15,586 nt of DNA from CAZTDD01 sp964612675 (GTDB lineage Bacteria > Hinthialibacterota > Hinthialibacteria > Hinthialibacterales > JAKPRU01), in assembly GCA_964612675.1 (NCBI GenBank), contig CAZTDD010000149.1, positions 1 through 15,586 of the forward strand. The letters run 5' to 3'. Positions 1 through 7,685 of this stretch are shown piece by piece. Positions within the stretch are counted from its first letter, which is position 1. Every line of letters begins with the position of its first letter. The position numbers and the translations under genes are program-made. Under the pieces are notes generated by a model. The model saw only the letters and a program-made list of their open reading frames with translations, did no database searches and was not told the origin of the DNA.

Positions 1-1227
1 GTACAGCAGCTGCGAAAGCGCTTCTTTGACAAACATCGCACGGGTGCCGCTTCCGGCGGCAAAACGGTTGCGATCGTTATCCCGGATGCGATTTGCTGGG
101 TGATGCTGGCGGAAGGACTTGCCGAGGGATACCGGTCATTACAGTATAAAGTTACGGAACACGTGATACCGTTTCCGTTTTCGGCCGTCACCCCCTTCAA
201 GTCACTGCGACTTCTGCTGGATGTGTACCGTTCCTGTCCCGATTATTTGGTTACGATCAGTCATCCGTCTGACGTGATGGTGTGGGGGATTCGGGATGTC
301 CCGATCAAGCGATTTGTCTGGTACGTTGACGAGCCCGATCATTTGTTCCAGTTGCCGCACGGTCTGTATGACTATGTGTTCTCTGTTTGGCGTGAGTTTG
401 AAGAGCGACTTGCGCCACGGGGTGGGCACCTGAAAGGGGAGATCATGGTGGGAGGCCGCGTTCTTTCGGCTCGCCGACAAGACAGCCTCTCGTGCGATGT
501 GTGTTTCGTGGGGACGGTCCACGATACCTCATCATATCGAGCCGCCATTCCGAAAGACATTCTCGACTTCGTCGACAAAGTAGTGGATGCGAAGATCGAA
601 CATATCAAAACTCCGCTTTCGGAACTCTTCAATCGCTTCGGACTGAGCGCGGACGGATTGAAGCATATTGTTCGCACCGTCGAATCCGGCCTTCGGAAAC
701 AAGGGATGACGGATCTTCAGCTTGTGACGTTCTTCCTGCATATGGAGTGTATTCGAAAGACCCGTGTTCGTTATCTTTCTTCCTTACATCGGTTCGATCT
801 GAAAGTATTCGGCAACCCCGACTGGGAACTCTTGCTGAGAGATACGCCGGTGTCTCACGCGTTTCAGAAACGTCCTCTTTCCCCCGATGAGTGCCGCGAT
901 CTCTATCGGACCGCAGCGATTTCATTGAACATCCACTCTCCATTTCTTCACAGCGGCCCCAACCTGCGCGACATTGATGTACCGATGTGCGGTGGATTTG
1001 TCCTTTCGGATCTTCATCTTCATGCTGGAGAGCGTCTGCGCGAGTTCTTCGAGCCCGGTGTGGAGATTGCTCTCTATGAGCGGGAGCACGATCTTCCGGA
1101 ACGAGTGGGATACTATCTGGCACATTCGGAGGAACGCAGAAGTATCACGGAGGCGGCTCAACAGCGAATTAAGCGGGACTACAATTATCGAGATCGTGTG
1201 CAGGAGATGCTCGCCAGGGCATTGTAA
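1..1227 (+). CDS. CgeB-type glycosyltransferase, 5'-truncated by the window edge
   Basis: The frame is open from base 1 with no stop, so the gene begins upstream; the GTG at 100 and ATG at 103 sit inside a conserved strand and are unlikely starts. Of the 408 visible residues, about 21-33 form a Rossmann first strand (KTVAIVIPDAICW). Residues 99-112 (IKRFVWYVDEPDH) resemble the N-terminal half of DUF3880/CgeB-like proteins. Residues 268-390 look like the C-terminal Glyco_trans_1_2 domain, with KVFGNPDW at 268-275 and DIDVPMCGGF at 324-333, where the family usually has an acidic residue and a G-F turn. The gene at 4366-6213 has the same layout, with an extra ~210-residue N-terminal domain. The segment before its Rossmann strand lines up with the first residues here, so this gene probably has that domain upstream as well. 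Likely role: cytoplasmic sugar transfer to a surface structure or flagellin-like protein; substrate unknown. Family assignment is by pattern recognition. Confidence 0.75.
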   Translation, partial: VQQLRKRFFDKHRTGAASGGKTVAIVIPDAICWVMLAEGLAEGYRSLQYKVTEHVIPFPFSAVTPFKSLRLLLDVYRSCPDYLVTISHPSDVMVWGIRDVPIKRFVWYVDEPDHLFQLPHGLYDYVFSVWREFEERLAPRGGHLKGEIMVGGRVLSARRQDSLSCDVCFVGTVHDTSSYRAAIPKDILDFVDKVVDAKIEHIKTPLSELFNRFGLSADGLKHIVRTVESGLRKQGMTDLQLVTFFLHMECIRKTRVRYLSSLHRFDLKVFGNPDWELLLRDTPVSHAFQKRPLSPDECRDLYRTAAISLNIHSPFLHSGPNLRDIDVPMCGGFVLSDLHLHAGERLREFFEPGVEIALYEREHDLPERVGYYLAHSEERRSITEAAQQRIKRDYNYRDRVQEMLARAL

Positions 1228-1240
1228 TGTGTGCCGACTG

Positions 1241-1258
1241 GAGGCAGGGATTTGCCTC
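1241..1258. terminator. Possible bidirectional terminator hairpin between convergent genes
   Basis: GAGGCA (1241-1246) and TGCCTC (1253-1258) form a perfect 6-bp stem around a 6-base loop. It lies in the 30-bp gap between the glycosyltransferase stop at 1227 and the convergent gene stop at 1258. The plus side is followed only by a weakly T-rich stretch and the minus side has no T run, so termination is inferred mainly from position. Confidence 0.3.
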
Positions 1259-2076
1259 TACTGTTCTTCCTGGTTGTTTGTACCGGGCCGAGGCGCCGTT
1301 TCGAGAAGTGGATCGTTTGCGAGAACACCGTCGGGGGCGGTCTCCCGCACGCGTTCCGCCATTTCTTCATAACGCGGATCGTCCGGAGAGAGACAACGCA
1401 GAAGACCGTATGTGACTTTCTGTTCTTGATGGGTCGTCAACGGCCGGCCGAGAAGTTCTTCGTAGATCATCGTTGCGCGCAGCGAGTCGCCTGCGACACG
1501 GTGGGTTTCCGCACGCAGTATCCGTAGATCGGTCTCTTCCACATCGTCGCTCTGCGATAGGGCGGCTGTCAGGCAAACCCGGGCCTGACCGGGTTCCTCG
1601 GCAAATAAGAGAGTTTTTGCCATCCATTTCAGCGCTTGAGGTTCCACGACGGGGTCTCGTTCGATAGCACGTTGTGAGAAACCGCGAAGCGTGGCCAGCT
1701 GATCGTTGAGCGACCAGGGCCGCGCGAGAAGAAGTAACTCGCTCAGCTTCCTTGCGGCCTCCTGCCCCTCCGGTTCGGTCGGCCAGTGTTGGAGGATTTC
1801 TTCGTAGATCACCGCGGCGTCATGGATAGACGTTTGTCGCTGAGCCCATTCGAGATCCAGGCCCGCCAGCGCGGCAACGAAACCGTATCGCTCTCGAAAT
1901 TCCCGCATTTTCTGTCGGAACTCTCGCTCCGATCCACTGGTCAGAGTCTGTTTGAGGGCAAGGAAATCGCGCTCCGCTCTGTAATCCATCTGCGGTTCGG
2001 GGAACTGGGCATAGAGTGCTCCCACGGCAAGAGCGAGCAGCAGGGCCAAAAGGACAAAGGACTTCGCAAGTTTCAT
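1258..2076 (-). CDS. Exported helical-repeat (TPR-like) protein of unknown function
   Basis: The 272-residue protein has a clear Sec signal peptide: Lys3 and Lys6, a Leu/Ala core at about 8-22 and a likely cleavage after LYA (residue 23). The mature part is rich in Glu, Arg, Leu and Ala. It has amphipathic helices with TPR-like spacing, for example AAVIYEEILQHWP at 87-99 and ATMIYEELLGRPL at 201-213, and a polar tail ending at 272. No catalytic motif is visible, so a periplasmic scaffold or interaction role is the most that can be inferred. The ATG is preceded by GGGAAAG, a reasonable ribosome binding site. The gene stands alone between the two glycosyltransferase genes, convergent with the first and divergent from the hydrolase/glycosyltransferase pair. 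I do not recognise the family. Confidence 0.75.
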   Translation of the reverse strand: MKLAKSFVLLALLLALAVGALYAQFPEPQMDYRAERDFLALKQTLTSGSEREFRQKMREFRERYGFVAALAGLDLEWAQRQTSIHDAAVIYEEILQHWPTEPEGQEAARKLSELLLLARPWSLNDQLATLRGFSQRAIERDPVVEPQALKWMAKTLLFAEEPGQARVCLTAALSQSDDVEETDLRILRAETHRVAGDSLRATMIYEELLGRPLTTHQEQKVTYGLLRCLSPDDPRYEEMAERVRETAPDGVLANDPLLETAPRPGTNNQEEQ

Positions 2077-2105
2077 CGGACTTTCCCGTATATAAAGACT
2101 GCTCT

Positions 2106-2134
2106 ATTGTGCGGCTCCTTGGGCGACCTTTCAA
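2106..2134 (-). promoter_or_regulatory. Putative sigma-70 promoter for the exported helical-repeat gene
   Basis: On the minus strand TTGAAA (2129-2134) is followed by a 17-bp spacer and CACAAT (2106-2111). This predicts a start near 2099 and a leader of about 23 bases before the ATG at 2076. The -35 box matches the consensus at 5 of 6 positions and the -10 box at 4 of 6. Confidence 0.4.
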
Positions 2135-2148
2135 GAATCATCCCAGTC

Positions 2149-2177
2149 TTGGCATGTTCGGTCGAATGGACCACAAT
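2149..2177 (+). promoter_or_regulatory. Putative sigma-70 promoter for the hydrolase-glycosyltransferase pair
   Basis: TTGGCA (2149-2154), a 17-bp spacer and CACAAT (2172-2177) give a start near 2184, about 20 bases before the ATG at 2205. The -10 hexamer and spacer length are the same as in the facing promoter at 2106-2134, so the two genes may be co-controlled. Confidence 0.4.
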
Positions 2178-2204
2178 GAGGCGAACCTCTCTCGGGAGCG
2201 AAAC

Positions 2205-4346
2205 ATGAAGACAGAATTGGCTAGATACTCAGTAGTGTTTATTCTGATTTGCTTTTTTGTCCCTTGTATCTTTGTATGCGCCTCGACCGATCTCGTCGAT
2301 ATAGATCCGGAGATGCTGTACAACTATCAATTTGCGCTGGTCAAAGAAGCCGATCGGGCCTGGCGCGCTGAAATCTCTAAACTGAAAACGGTCGAGGACT
2401 GGGAGAAACGGAAGCAGTATGTCCGTGAAAAGACCATGGAGATGATCGGGGAGTTCCCCGAAAGAACCCCTCTGAATGCACGAACGACGGCGGCAGTCGA
2501 CTGCGGCGATTATCGAATCGAGATGATTGTTTATGAAAGCCGCCCGGGGTTTTACGTCACGGCCAATTTGTATCTGCCGAAAGAATGCGAGTTTCCTGTT
2601 CCCGGGATCCTGTTTCCGTGCGGTCATTCCTCCAATGGCAAGGCGGCGGAACCCTACCAGCGCTGCTGCATCGGTCTCGCGAAAAAAGGCTTCGTTGTTT
2701 TGAACTACGATCCGATCAGTCAGGGGGAGCGCCTGCAGCACTGGGAAATCGACCTGCAACGGACTCCCACCGGATATGGGACTCGTGAACATTGCAAGTT
2801 GGGAAATGGCTGTATTCTTCTTGGCTATAACCTGGCCAACTTCCGGATCTGGGACGGCATACGTGGAATCGACTATCTCTTGACCCGGCCCGAGGTCGAC
2901 CCGGAGCGAATTGGGTGTACGGGCAATTCGGGCGGTGGGACGCTTTCGACTTATATTTCCGCTCTCGACGAGCGTGTGACGGTTGGAGTCCCGAGTTGTT
3001 ACATAACCACCCTCGTTGACCGGATACGGGTAAGGATCACAGCCGATGACGAACAGAATTTCAATCCCTGTTTTGTCCACGGGATCGACCACTTCGATTT
3101 GCTGAGCCTCCGTGTGCCGAAACCGACACAAATTGACGCGGCTATTCAAGATTATTTTCCGATTGAAGGGGCCAGGCAGACGTTTCGCGATCTGCAGGCT
3201 CTTTACCGGATCTACGACGCGGAAGAACGTGTGAACCTTGTCGAGGCGGATGAGAAACATGGGTACTCTCTTCCTCTGCGTGAGGGGACGTATGCGTGGA
3301 TGAACCGCTGGCTGAAAGATGGCGAAACGGATGACGCCGAGCCTCCGACAACGATTCAACCGGATACGGTTCTTCAATGTACGTTAACCGGCCAGGTTGT
3401 CGAGTCATTGGGCGGAGAGACGGTATTTACGATCAACCGAGATCGCTATCGCCGCGTGGGCTATACACGGCATGTACCTGAGACGAGAGAGGATCTCGAT
3501 ACATGGTGTGAAGTTTTACGAGAAGATATCCGCGATCTTCTTGTGCTCCCTCCTTCCGGCGGTATACCGAACATTCACATCGGAGATACGCAGAAGAACG
3601 GTGAGATCACGTCGACTCGAGTTGTCTTCGAGAGCGAGCCGGGGATTGCTGTGCCCGGTGTTTTGTTGATGCCTCAGGAACGGCCGTCTTCATTGACGAT
3701 AGCGGTGTTTGGGGACGGTAAAGACGCTCATCTGGACGATGAGCGGATTCTGAAACGGCTCGACAAAGGGAATGGAGTTTATTTGATCGATCCACGCGGT
3801 GTAGGCGAGACGATATCACCGCACGGCGATCCAGACAGATATTACGATGTATACAGGCAAGAGACGGGGTTGACTTACACCTCGTTTATGCTTGGAAAAC
3901 CGCTCCTGGGGCAACGGGTATATGACGTTCTTCGGTCATTGGATGGGATCTCGGCGGTGTGCGGAGCCAATTGTCCTGAGATTCATTTATTGGGGCAGGG
4001 CAGAGCGGCGCTGATGGTTTTGTTTGCCGGGGCGCTGGATGAGCGGGTCGAGAGTGTTACCTGTGATCGTATGCTCGTTTCCTACGAGTCGCTGGTGGTG
4101 AACAAGTATTTCAGTCATCACCCGACTTCGCTGATTCCGAATGTTCTGCTTTCATTCGACCTGCCTCTCGTTGCCGGACTCATCGCGCCGCGTCCTTTGG
4201 TTCTCGACGAAACGGTGGACCCGATGAAAACCGTGCTGCCCGTTGCCAGTGTTCGGGAGACATATCGTCCGGCGGAATCCATCTATCGGATGCAAGGAAA
4301 CGTACGCGGCCTGTCAATACGTTCTTCCAAAAGTATTCGCCATTGA
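2205..4346 (+). CDS. Secreted tandem alpha/beta hydrolase, acetyl-xylan-esterase-like
   Basis: I chose the ATG at 2205 because GGGAG (2194-2198) lies just upstream and it opens a clean signal peptide (hydrophobic core about 9-24, cleavage near VCA at 26). The 713-residue protein has two alpha/beta-hydrolase units. The first (about 100-375) has a strand PVPGILFPCGH, a nucleophile elbow GNSGGG (Ser242), an acid in AIQDYF (Asp316) and a His in EKHGYS (His352), a complete Ser-Asp-His triad. The second (about 475-700) repeats the fold (AVPGVLLMP, YLIDPRGVGET, APRPLVLDE), but its elbow reads LLGQGRAA at 595-602, with no serine, so it should be inactive. The architecture matches proteins annotated as acetylxylan esterase or dienelactone-hydrolase-like in polysaccharide degraders. 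Deacylation of a glycan outside the cytoplasmic membrane is inferred; the substrate is unknown. The next gene starts 19 bp downstream, suggesting one transcript. Confidence 0.8.
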   Translation: MKTELARYSVVFILICFFVPCIFVCASTDLVDIDPEMLYNYQFALVKEADRAWRAEISKLKTVEDWEKRKQYVREKTMEMIGEFPERTPLNARTTAAVDCGDYRIEMIVYESRPGFYVTANLYLPKECEFPVPGILFPCGHSSNGKAAEPYQRCCIGLAKKGFVVLNYDPISQGERLQHWEIDLQRTPTGYGTREHCKLGNGCILLGYNLANFRIWDGIRGIDYLLTRPEVDPERIGCTGNSGGGTLSTYISALDERVTVGVPSCYITTLVDRIRVRITADDEQNFNPCFVHGIDHFDLLSLRVPKPTQIDAAIQDYFPIEGARQTFRDLQALYRIYDAEERVNLVEADEKHGYSLPLREGTYAWMNRWLKDGETDDAEPPTTIQPDTVLQCTLTGQVVESLGGETVFTINRDRYRRVGYTRHVPETREDLDTWCEVLREDIRDLLVLPPSGGIPNIHIGDTQKNGEITSTRVVFESEPGIAVPGVLLMPQERPSSLTIAVFGDGKDAHLDDERILKRLDKGNGVYLIDPRGVGETISPHGDPDRYYDVYRQETGLTYTSFMLGKPLLGQRVYDVLRSLDGISAVCGANCPEIHLLGQGRAALMVLFAGALDERVESVTCDRMLVSYESLVVNKYFSHHPTSLIPNVLLSFDLPLVAGLIAPRPLVLDETVDPMKTVLPVASVRETYRPAESIYRMQGNVRGLSIRSSKSIRH

Positions 4347-4365
4347 TGCAGGAGAGTTATCCCCA

Positions 4366-6213
4366 ATGACAACAGACTGGGTCACCCCGTTCTCTCTTCA
4401 GAAACCGATTTGGCGTGAGAATCTAGTGGCGCTTCAGAAGAGCCATCCTTCTATCGCCGTGTATGCACGATCGCTGAGAGATCCCGGCACCGTCCGCGTC
4501 CGCGAGATAGACGCCGGAATCTACGAGGCGCAACGTGTTCTCTCCGATGGACAAACACTTACGTTTGACCGAGCGACTTCAGAATACCAGATCAACTTGC
4601 TCCGTCCTCGAATCGCCGAATCCGTGTCCGGTGGCTCTGAGTTGATTGTTCTGGCCGAGTCCGGTGCGGGAACCATCTTTCTGGGACTCGCGCCGGTCTT
4701 TGCACGATTTCAGAATTGGCAGATGCTTGTCGTGGAGCGGGATCTGTTGTGGATTGCGGTTCTTGCACGATTGATTCCTTTGGCGGGATGGCTGTCGAAC
4801 AGGCGCCTCTATTTTGCTTCGGCGGAAGAGGGGGGCGTACAGGCCGCTGTCGAGCAGTACGGACTGGGCAACCGAACGGGGATTGGGATCTTCTCAGGAC
4901 TCCCTCAACAGAATGAGCCGATGGAGGCGGCGATCCGTGCGGCGATAGAAACCGACTACCGCAATCAAAACAACCTGGCAGATCGGGTTTCCGCCTATTA
5001 CAGGGAGAATCTCCCGTCCGAATGCCGTTCGGTTCTTTGTGTGGACCTGTGGCGAAATTCCGCAGGCGGGTTTATGCAGGAGGGCATCGCGGAGGCCCTC
5101 ACTCTGAATCACCTTACGGTTCACCGTCTCACACTTCCGACGCAGAGTACACCACCCGATTCGATCTTCAGGAAAGAACATTACCCCCACGTGCTGAGAG
5201 CGCTGGATCGATTGAAACCCGATCTTTTACTGAGTATGCAGCATGATCTCGGTTATTTCCTTCCCCGCGATGTTTGCGAACATCTCTGTTGCCCGAATGC
5301 GGTCTACAGCGTCGATACGTTTCCGTGCGAAGAAACGCCGGGGAGGGAACGGCGTCTCTATGTTTGCGGTGCGCAGGAGTTGCTGACCGAAGGGAAAGCG
5401 GCCTATCCACTCAGCACATACATTCCGTATGGAACAGACCTGCCGCCGGCCATCCCCGTGTCGTCGCATGAGTTCGCATGTCCGGTCAGTTTTCTGGGAA
5501 ACGCGGGACCTTCGAAGCAATCGCGACAAATCATGGAAGACGGCCTGCGAAAACACGGATTGGTCGACCTTGCAGAACGGATGATTGAGCGTCTGTTTGC
5601 AGGCGATGATTTCTTTTGTTTGTGTCGCGCCGAGTCCCTCGAAACACTGCCCGAGAATCAACGAACCTTGATTCAGACCTATGTGCTCAACGAACAGCTT
5701 CGACGGGGGCGGACGATGTTTCTGAAGCCCCTGATTCCGTTCGGTCTTCGATTGTACGGATCGACCTGGCAGACGGTCGATGACGATCCGGCGATTCAAA
5801 GCGTGGCCCACGATAATGTGCCCTACTCGCATCGGTTTGATCTTTATGCCTCCAGCACAATCAACATCGATATCAGCCGATATACCAGCCCCTCAATCCG
5901 ATTCTTTGAAGTCCCCGCGACTCGCGCTTTCATGTTGGCTCTCCGTCGCGACAGCTATCTCGATTTTTTCTCGGAGGAAGAGACGGTTTACTTCTCGACT
6001 CCGGACGAGCTAGTAGAGAAAGTGGATTACTTCCTGACCCATCCGGATGCACGAGAGCCTTATATAGAGAAGGGCTATAACCGAATCTGTTCGGCTTTGA
6101 CGTGGGGCCATTGGGTGAACGCGTTTCTAACAAACATCGTGCCCCCCTATTTGCGCATTCTTGCGGGATCAGAGGAAGACATGCCACCGAACGCCGGTTA
6201 CCCATCGAAATAG
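4366..6213 (+). CDS. Two-domain glycosyltransferase: Maf-like N-terminus plus CgeB-type C-terminal region
   Basis: The frame is open from 4243, but an ATG at 4366 with GGAGAG (4351-4356) upstream lies beyond the end of the hydrolase gene and gives a 615-residue protein. Residues about 88-180 (GGSELIVLAESGAGTIFLGL, then MLVVERDLLWIAVL) resemble the N-terminal nucleotide-fold region seen before many CgeB/DUF3880 transferases and in flagellin-modifying Maf proteins. Residues 220-320 form an N-terminal GT-B-like half (RSVLCVDLW, DLLLSMQHDLGYFLP, NAVYSVDTFP). Residues 450-590 form a Glyco_trans_1_2-like half with RLYGSTW (462-468), ASSTINIDIS (495-504) and FFEVPATRAF (513-522); Glu515 occupies the conserved acidic position. 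No signal peptide or membrane segment is evident, so it is cytoplasmic. It is a distant paralogue of the truncated gene at 1-1227. The acceptor may be a surface protein or a glycan; this is not shown. Confidence 0.75.
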   Translation: MTTDWVTPFSLQKPIWRENLVALQKSHPSIAVYARSLRDPGTVRVREIDAGIYEAQRVLSDGQTLTFDRATSEYQINLLRPRIAESVSGGSELIVLAESGAGTIFLGLAPVFARFQNWQMLVVERDLLWIAVLARLIPLAGWLSNRRLYFASAEEGGVQAAVEQYGLGNRTGIGIFSGLPQQNEPMEAAIRAAIETDYRNQNNLADRVSAYYRENLPSECRSVLCVDLWRNSAGGFMQEGIAEALTLNHLTVHRLTLPTQSTPPDSIFRKEHYPHVLRALDRLKPDLLLSMQHDLGYFLPRDVCEHLCCPNAVYSVDTFPCEETPGRERRLYVCGAQELLTEGKAAYPLSTYIPYGTDLPPAIPVSSHEFACPVSFLGNAGPSKQSRQIMEDGLRKHGLVDLAERMIERLFAGDDFFCLCRAESLETLPENQRTLIQTYVLNEQLRRGRTMFLKPLIPFGLRLYGSTWQTVDDDPAIQSVAHDNVPYSHRFDLYASSTINIDISRYTSPSIRFFEVPATRAFMLALRRDSYLDFFSEEETVYFSTPDELVEKVDYFLTHPDAREPYIEKGYNRICSALTWGHWVNAFLTNIVPPYLRILAGSEEDMPPNAGYPSK

Positions 6214-6243
6214 CATTGGAACCGTACATTCTCGGGAATCAGT

Positions 6244-6924
6244 CTAGGGAGCGGCGGGAGTTCCGCCGGAGCCAACAAGTACCTGTTGAGAGTGCAGCCA
6301 TTCGATCCATTTGGCGACGCCTTCCCCGGTCTTCGAGCAAACCTCAATGACTTGGAGGTCGGGATTGACAAGGCGGATGTTTTCTCGGAACGCTTCGACG
6401 TTGAAATCGGTGTGTGGGATCAGGTCTGTTTTTGTGAGGAGCGCGAGACGGCTCTGTTGGAACAAAAGCGGATATTTCAATGGTTTTTCGTCGCCTTCCG
6501 GGACACTCACGAAAGCAACTTTCGCATTTTCACCAATATCAAACTGCGCCGGGCAGACAAGATTCCCGACATTCTCGACAAACAGAAGGCGTCGGCCGTC
6601 CAGTCCGACTTGCTCCATTGCCTGCCGGACCCAGTGAGACCCGATATGGCACGCCGTTCCGGTGGTTACCTGCACGCTGTCGACTCCGCATTCCCCGATT
6701 CGGTCGGCGTCGCGTGAGGTTGCCAGGTCGCCCTCGATGACCGCAATGGTCTTCGGGTCGCCGAGACCGGGGATGCTCTTCTCAAGGAGCGTGGTCTTGC
6801 CCGATCCGGGCGATCCAATGAGATTTACGCAGAGAATGCCGAATTCACCTAAGATGCGCCGGGTCTCTTCCGCCCAGGCATCGTTGGCTTTCATGATCTT
6901 TTCGAGAACCTTTACAGTCGCCAT
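6244..6924 (-). CDS. hypB: HypB, GTPase for nickel insertion into [NiFe]-hydrogenase
   Basis: The 226-residue protein has the SIMIBI GTPase signature: P-loop GSPGSGKTT (37-45), EGDLAT (64-69) and TKTDL (164-168) as base-recognition motif. The family's metal site in the G domain is present: TGTACH gives Cys92-His93 and ENVGNLVCPA gives Cys124. HypB takes nickel from HypA and delivers it to the hydrogenase large subunit in the cytoplasm, with GTP hydrolysis. The N-terminus is plain (MATVKVLEKI): the high-affinity CxxCGC motif of Escherichia coli HypB and the His-rich stretch of other homologues are both missing. The start at 6924 was chosen because it overlaps the hypA stop by one base (TGATG), typical translational coupling; an in-frame upstream Met at 6996 would lie inside hypA. 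The gene is convergent with the glycosyltransferase, with a 30-bp gap. Confidence 0.93.
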   Translation of the reverse strand: MATVKVLEKIMKANDAWAEETRRILGEFGILCVNLIGSPGSGKTTLLEKSIPGLGDPKTIAVIEGDLATSRDADRIGECGVDSVQVTTGTACHIGSHWVRQAMEQVGLDGRRLLFVENVGNLVCPAQFDIGENAKVAFVSVPEGDEKPLKYPLLFQQSRLALLTKTDLIPHTDFNVEAFRENIRLVNPDLQVIEVCSKTGEGVAKWIEWLHSQQVLVGSGGTPAAP

Positions 6925-7268
6925 CAGTCGTCGATCTCCATGGAATGAATAAGTAACTCGGTTCCTGAGAGTACCTCCGAACAGTACGCCCCACAAACCG
7001 GGCAGAGAAGAAACGGTTCCTCCAGTTCGCGAATCGCCTCACAGGAGGGACAGCGTACCCGAATCGGGATTTCAACCAGATCGATCCTAGCGCCTGCTCC
7101 GGGGGTATCGGTCAACAGCTGCTCCAGATAGAGTCTCAGAACCTCCGGGACAATGCCCCGATACCGTCCGATGTGGATTTCAATCGCCAAGATCCGGTCT
7201 GCTGGGATCTTGCGCGCCTCCTCACATGCTACTTCGATTAACGATTCGGCAATTGCCAGCTCATGCAT
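6924..7268 (-). CDS. hypA: HypA, nickel metallochaperone for hydrogenase maturation
   Basis: The 114-residue protein has the usual family length. It begins Met-His-Glu-Leu, where His2 and Glu3 belong to the nickel site. It carries two zinc-ribbon CxxC pairs, Cys73/Cys76 (CPSC) and Cys89/Cys92 (CPVC), with the normal 12-residue spacing; Cys96 is an extra cysteine. HypA passes nickel to HypB and docks on the hydrogenase large subunit; related proteins also serve urease. The frame is open upstream, but the ATG at 7268 with GGGAG (7274-7278) five bases before it reproduces the conserved MHEL start exactly. The stop overlaps the hypB start. No hydrogenase structural, hypC-F or urease gene occurs in the window, so its client enzyme must lie elsewhere. 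Confidence 0.95.
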   Translation of the reverse strand: MHELAIAESLIEVACEEARKIPADRILAIEIHIGRYRGIVPEVLRLYLEQLLTDTPGAGARIDLVEIPIRVRCPSCEAIRELEEPFLLCPVCGAYCSEVLSGTELLIHSMEIDD

Positions 7269-7282
7269 GTGTGCTCCCGGAA

Positions 7283-7300
7283 CCGGATCTCCATATCCGG
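7283..7300 (-). promoter_or_regulatory. Short hairpin in the hypA leader
   Basis: On the minus strand CCGGAT and ATCCGG flank a 6-base loop, ending only a few bases before the GGGAG ribosome binding site. It could tune translation or be incidental; nothing else identifies a known leader motif. Confidence 0.25.
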
Positions 7301-7380
7301 TCGGACAAAAGGAATTACTCGGTTGCGCTGAAAGCACCGTGCCATAAACGCGGGAACAGAGGTATTGTGCCCGTGTGTCT

Positions 7381-7386
7381 ATTATA
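7381..7386 (-). promoter_or_regulatory. Possible -10 box for hypAB
   Basis: The minus strand reads a perfect TATAAT about 113 bases upstream of the hypA ATG. No good -35 element is seen at 15-18 bp spacing (the region is a T run), so this may need an activator or be chance. Confidence 0.3.
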
Positions 7387-7685
7387 CCTGACCGGATAAG
7401 TCTAAAAAAGTACTGGCATTTCCCGGTCGGATGTGCAAGAATAGCATCGGTTTGCCGTTCTTCCATTGATTCCAGCGGTCTGGTAGTCTCTGTTGGAACC
7501 TTCCTTTCGTATTTGGGCGAGCTGTATCGCGGGAGAGTTAGCGACTGGAGCGACTGGGTGCGGACTAAACCGTTGCCCGGAAGTCGGTACAATCGTTCCT
7601 TACGAGAGGCGCGTGCCTTGTGCGCCACTCAAACGATTCTACAATCTCTTCGGACAACAGTTCCGGTAGTGACTTGAACGCGATT

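Larger units (their letters stand above)
7269..7685. other. 417-bp intergenic region between divergent hypA and the NlpD-like gene
   Basis: It holds the hypA leader hairpin (7283-7300), the TATAAT candidate (7381-7386, minus) and a short direct repeat, GCGACTGG at 7541-7548 and 7550-7557. No convincing plus-strand promoter for the NlpD-like gene is visible; TACAAT at 7589-7594 lacks a matching -35. I see no tRNA or known riboswitch. The ORFs crossing it have no recognisable protein features. Confidence 0.5.

Noticed and set aside
100..1227. A complete gene beginning at GTG 100
   Set aside because: The frame is open to base 1 and residues before 100 form the conserved first strand of the fold, so the gene is 5'-partial.
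2229..3377. Minus-strand 382-residue ORF
   Set aside because: Antisense shadow of the hydrolase gene; no domain, no ribosome binding site and no signal recognised.
7541..7557. Tandem 8-bp repeat GCGACTGG
   Set aside because: Only two copies one base apart; too little to call an operator.
7520..7625. tRNA-like look (GGACTAAACC with flanking GC-rich stretches)
   Set aside because: No acceptor stem, no proper anticodon stem and no TTCGA-type T-loop can be paired.
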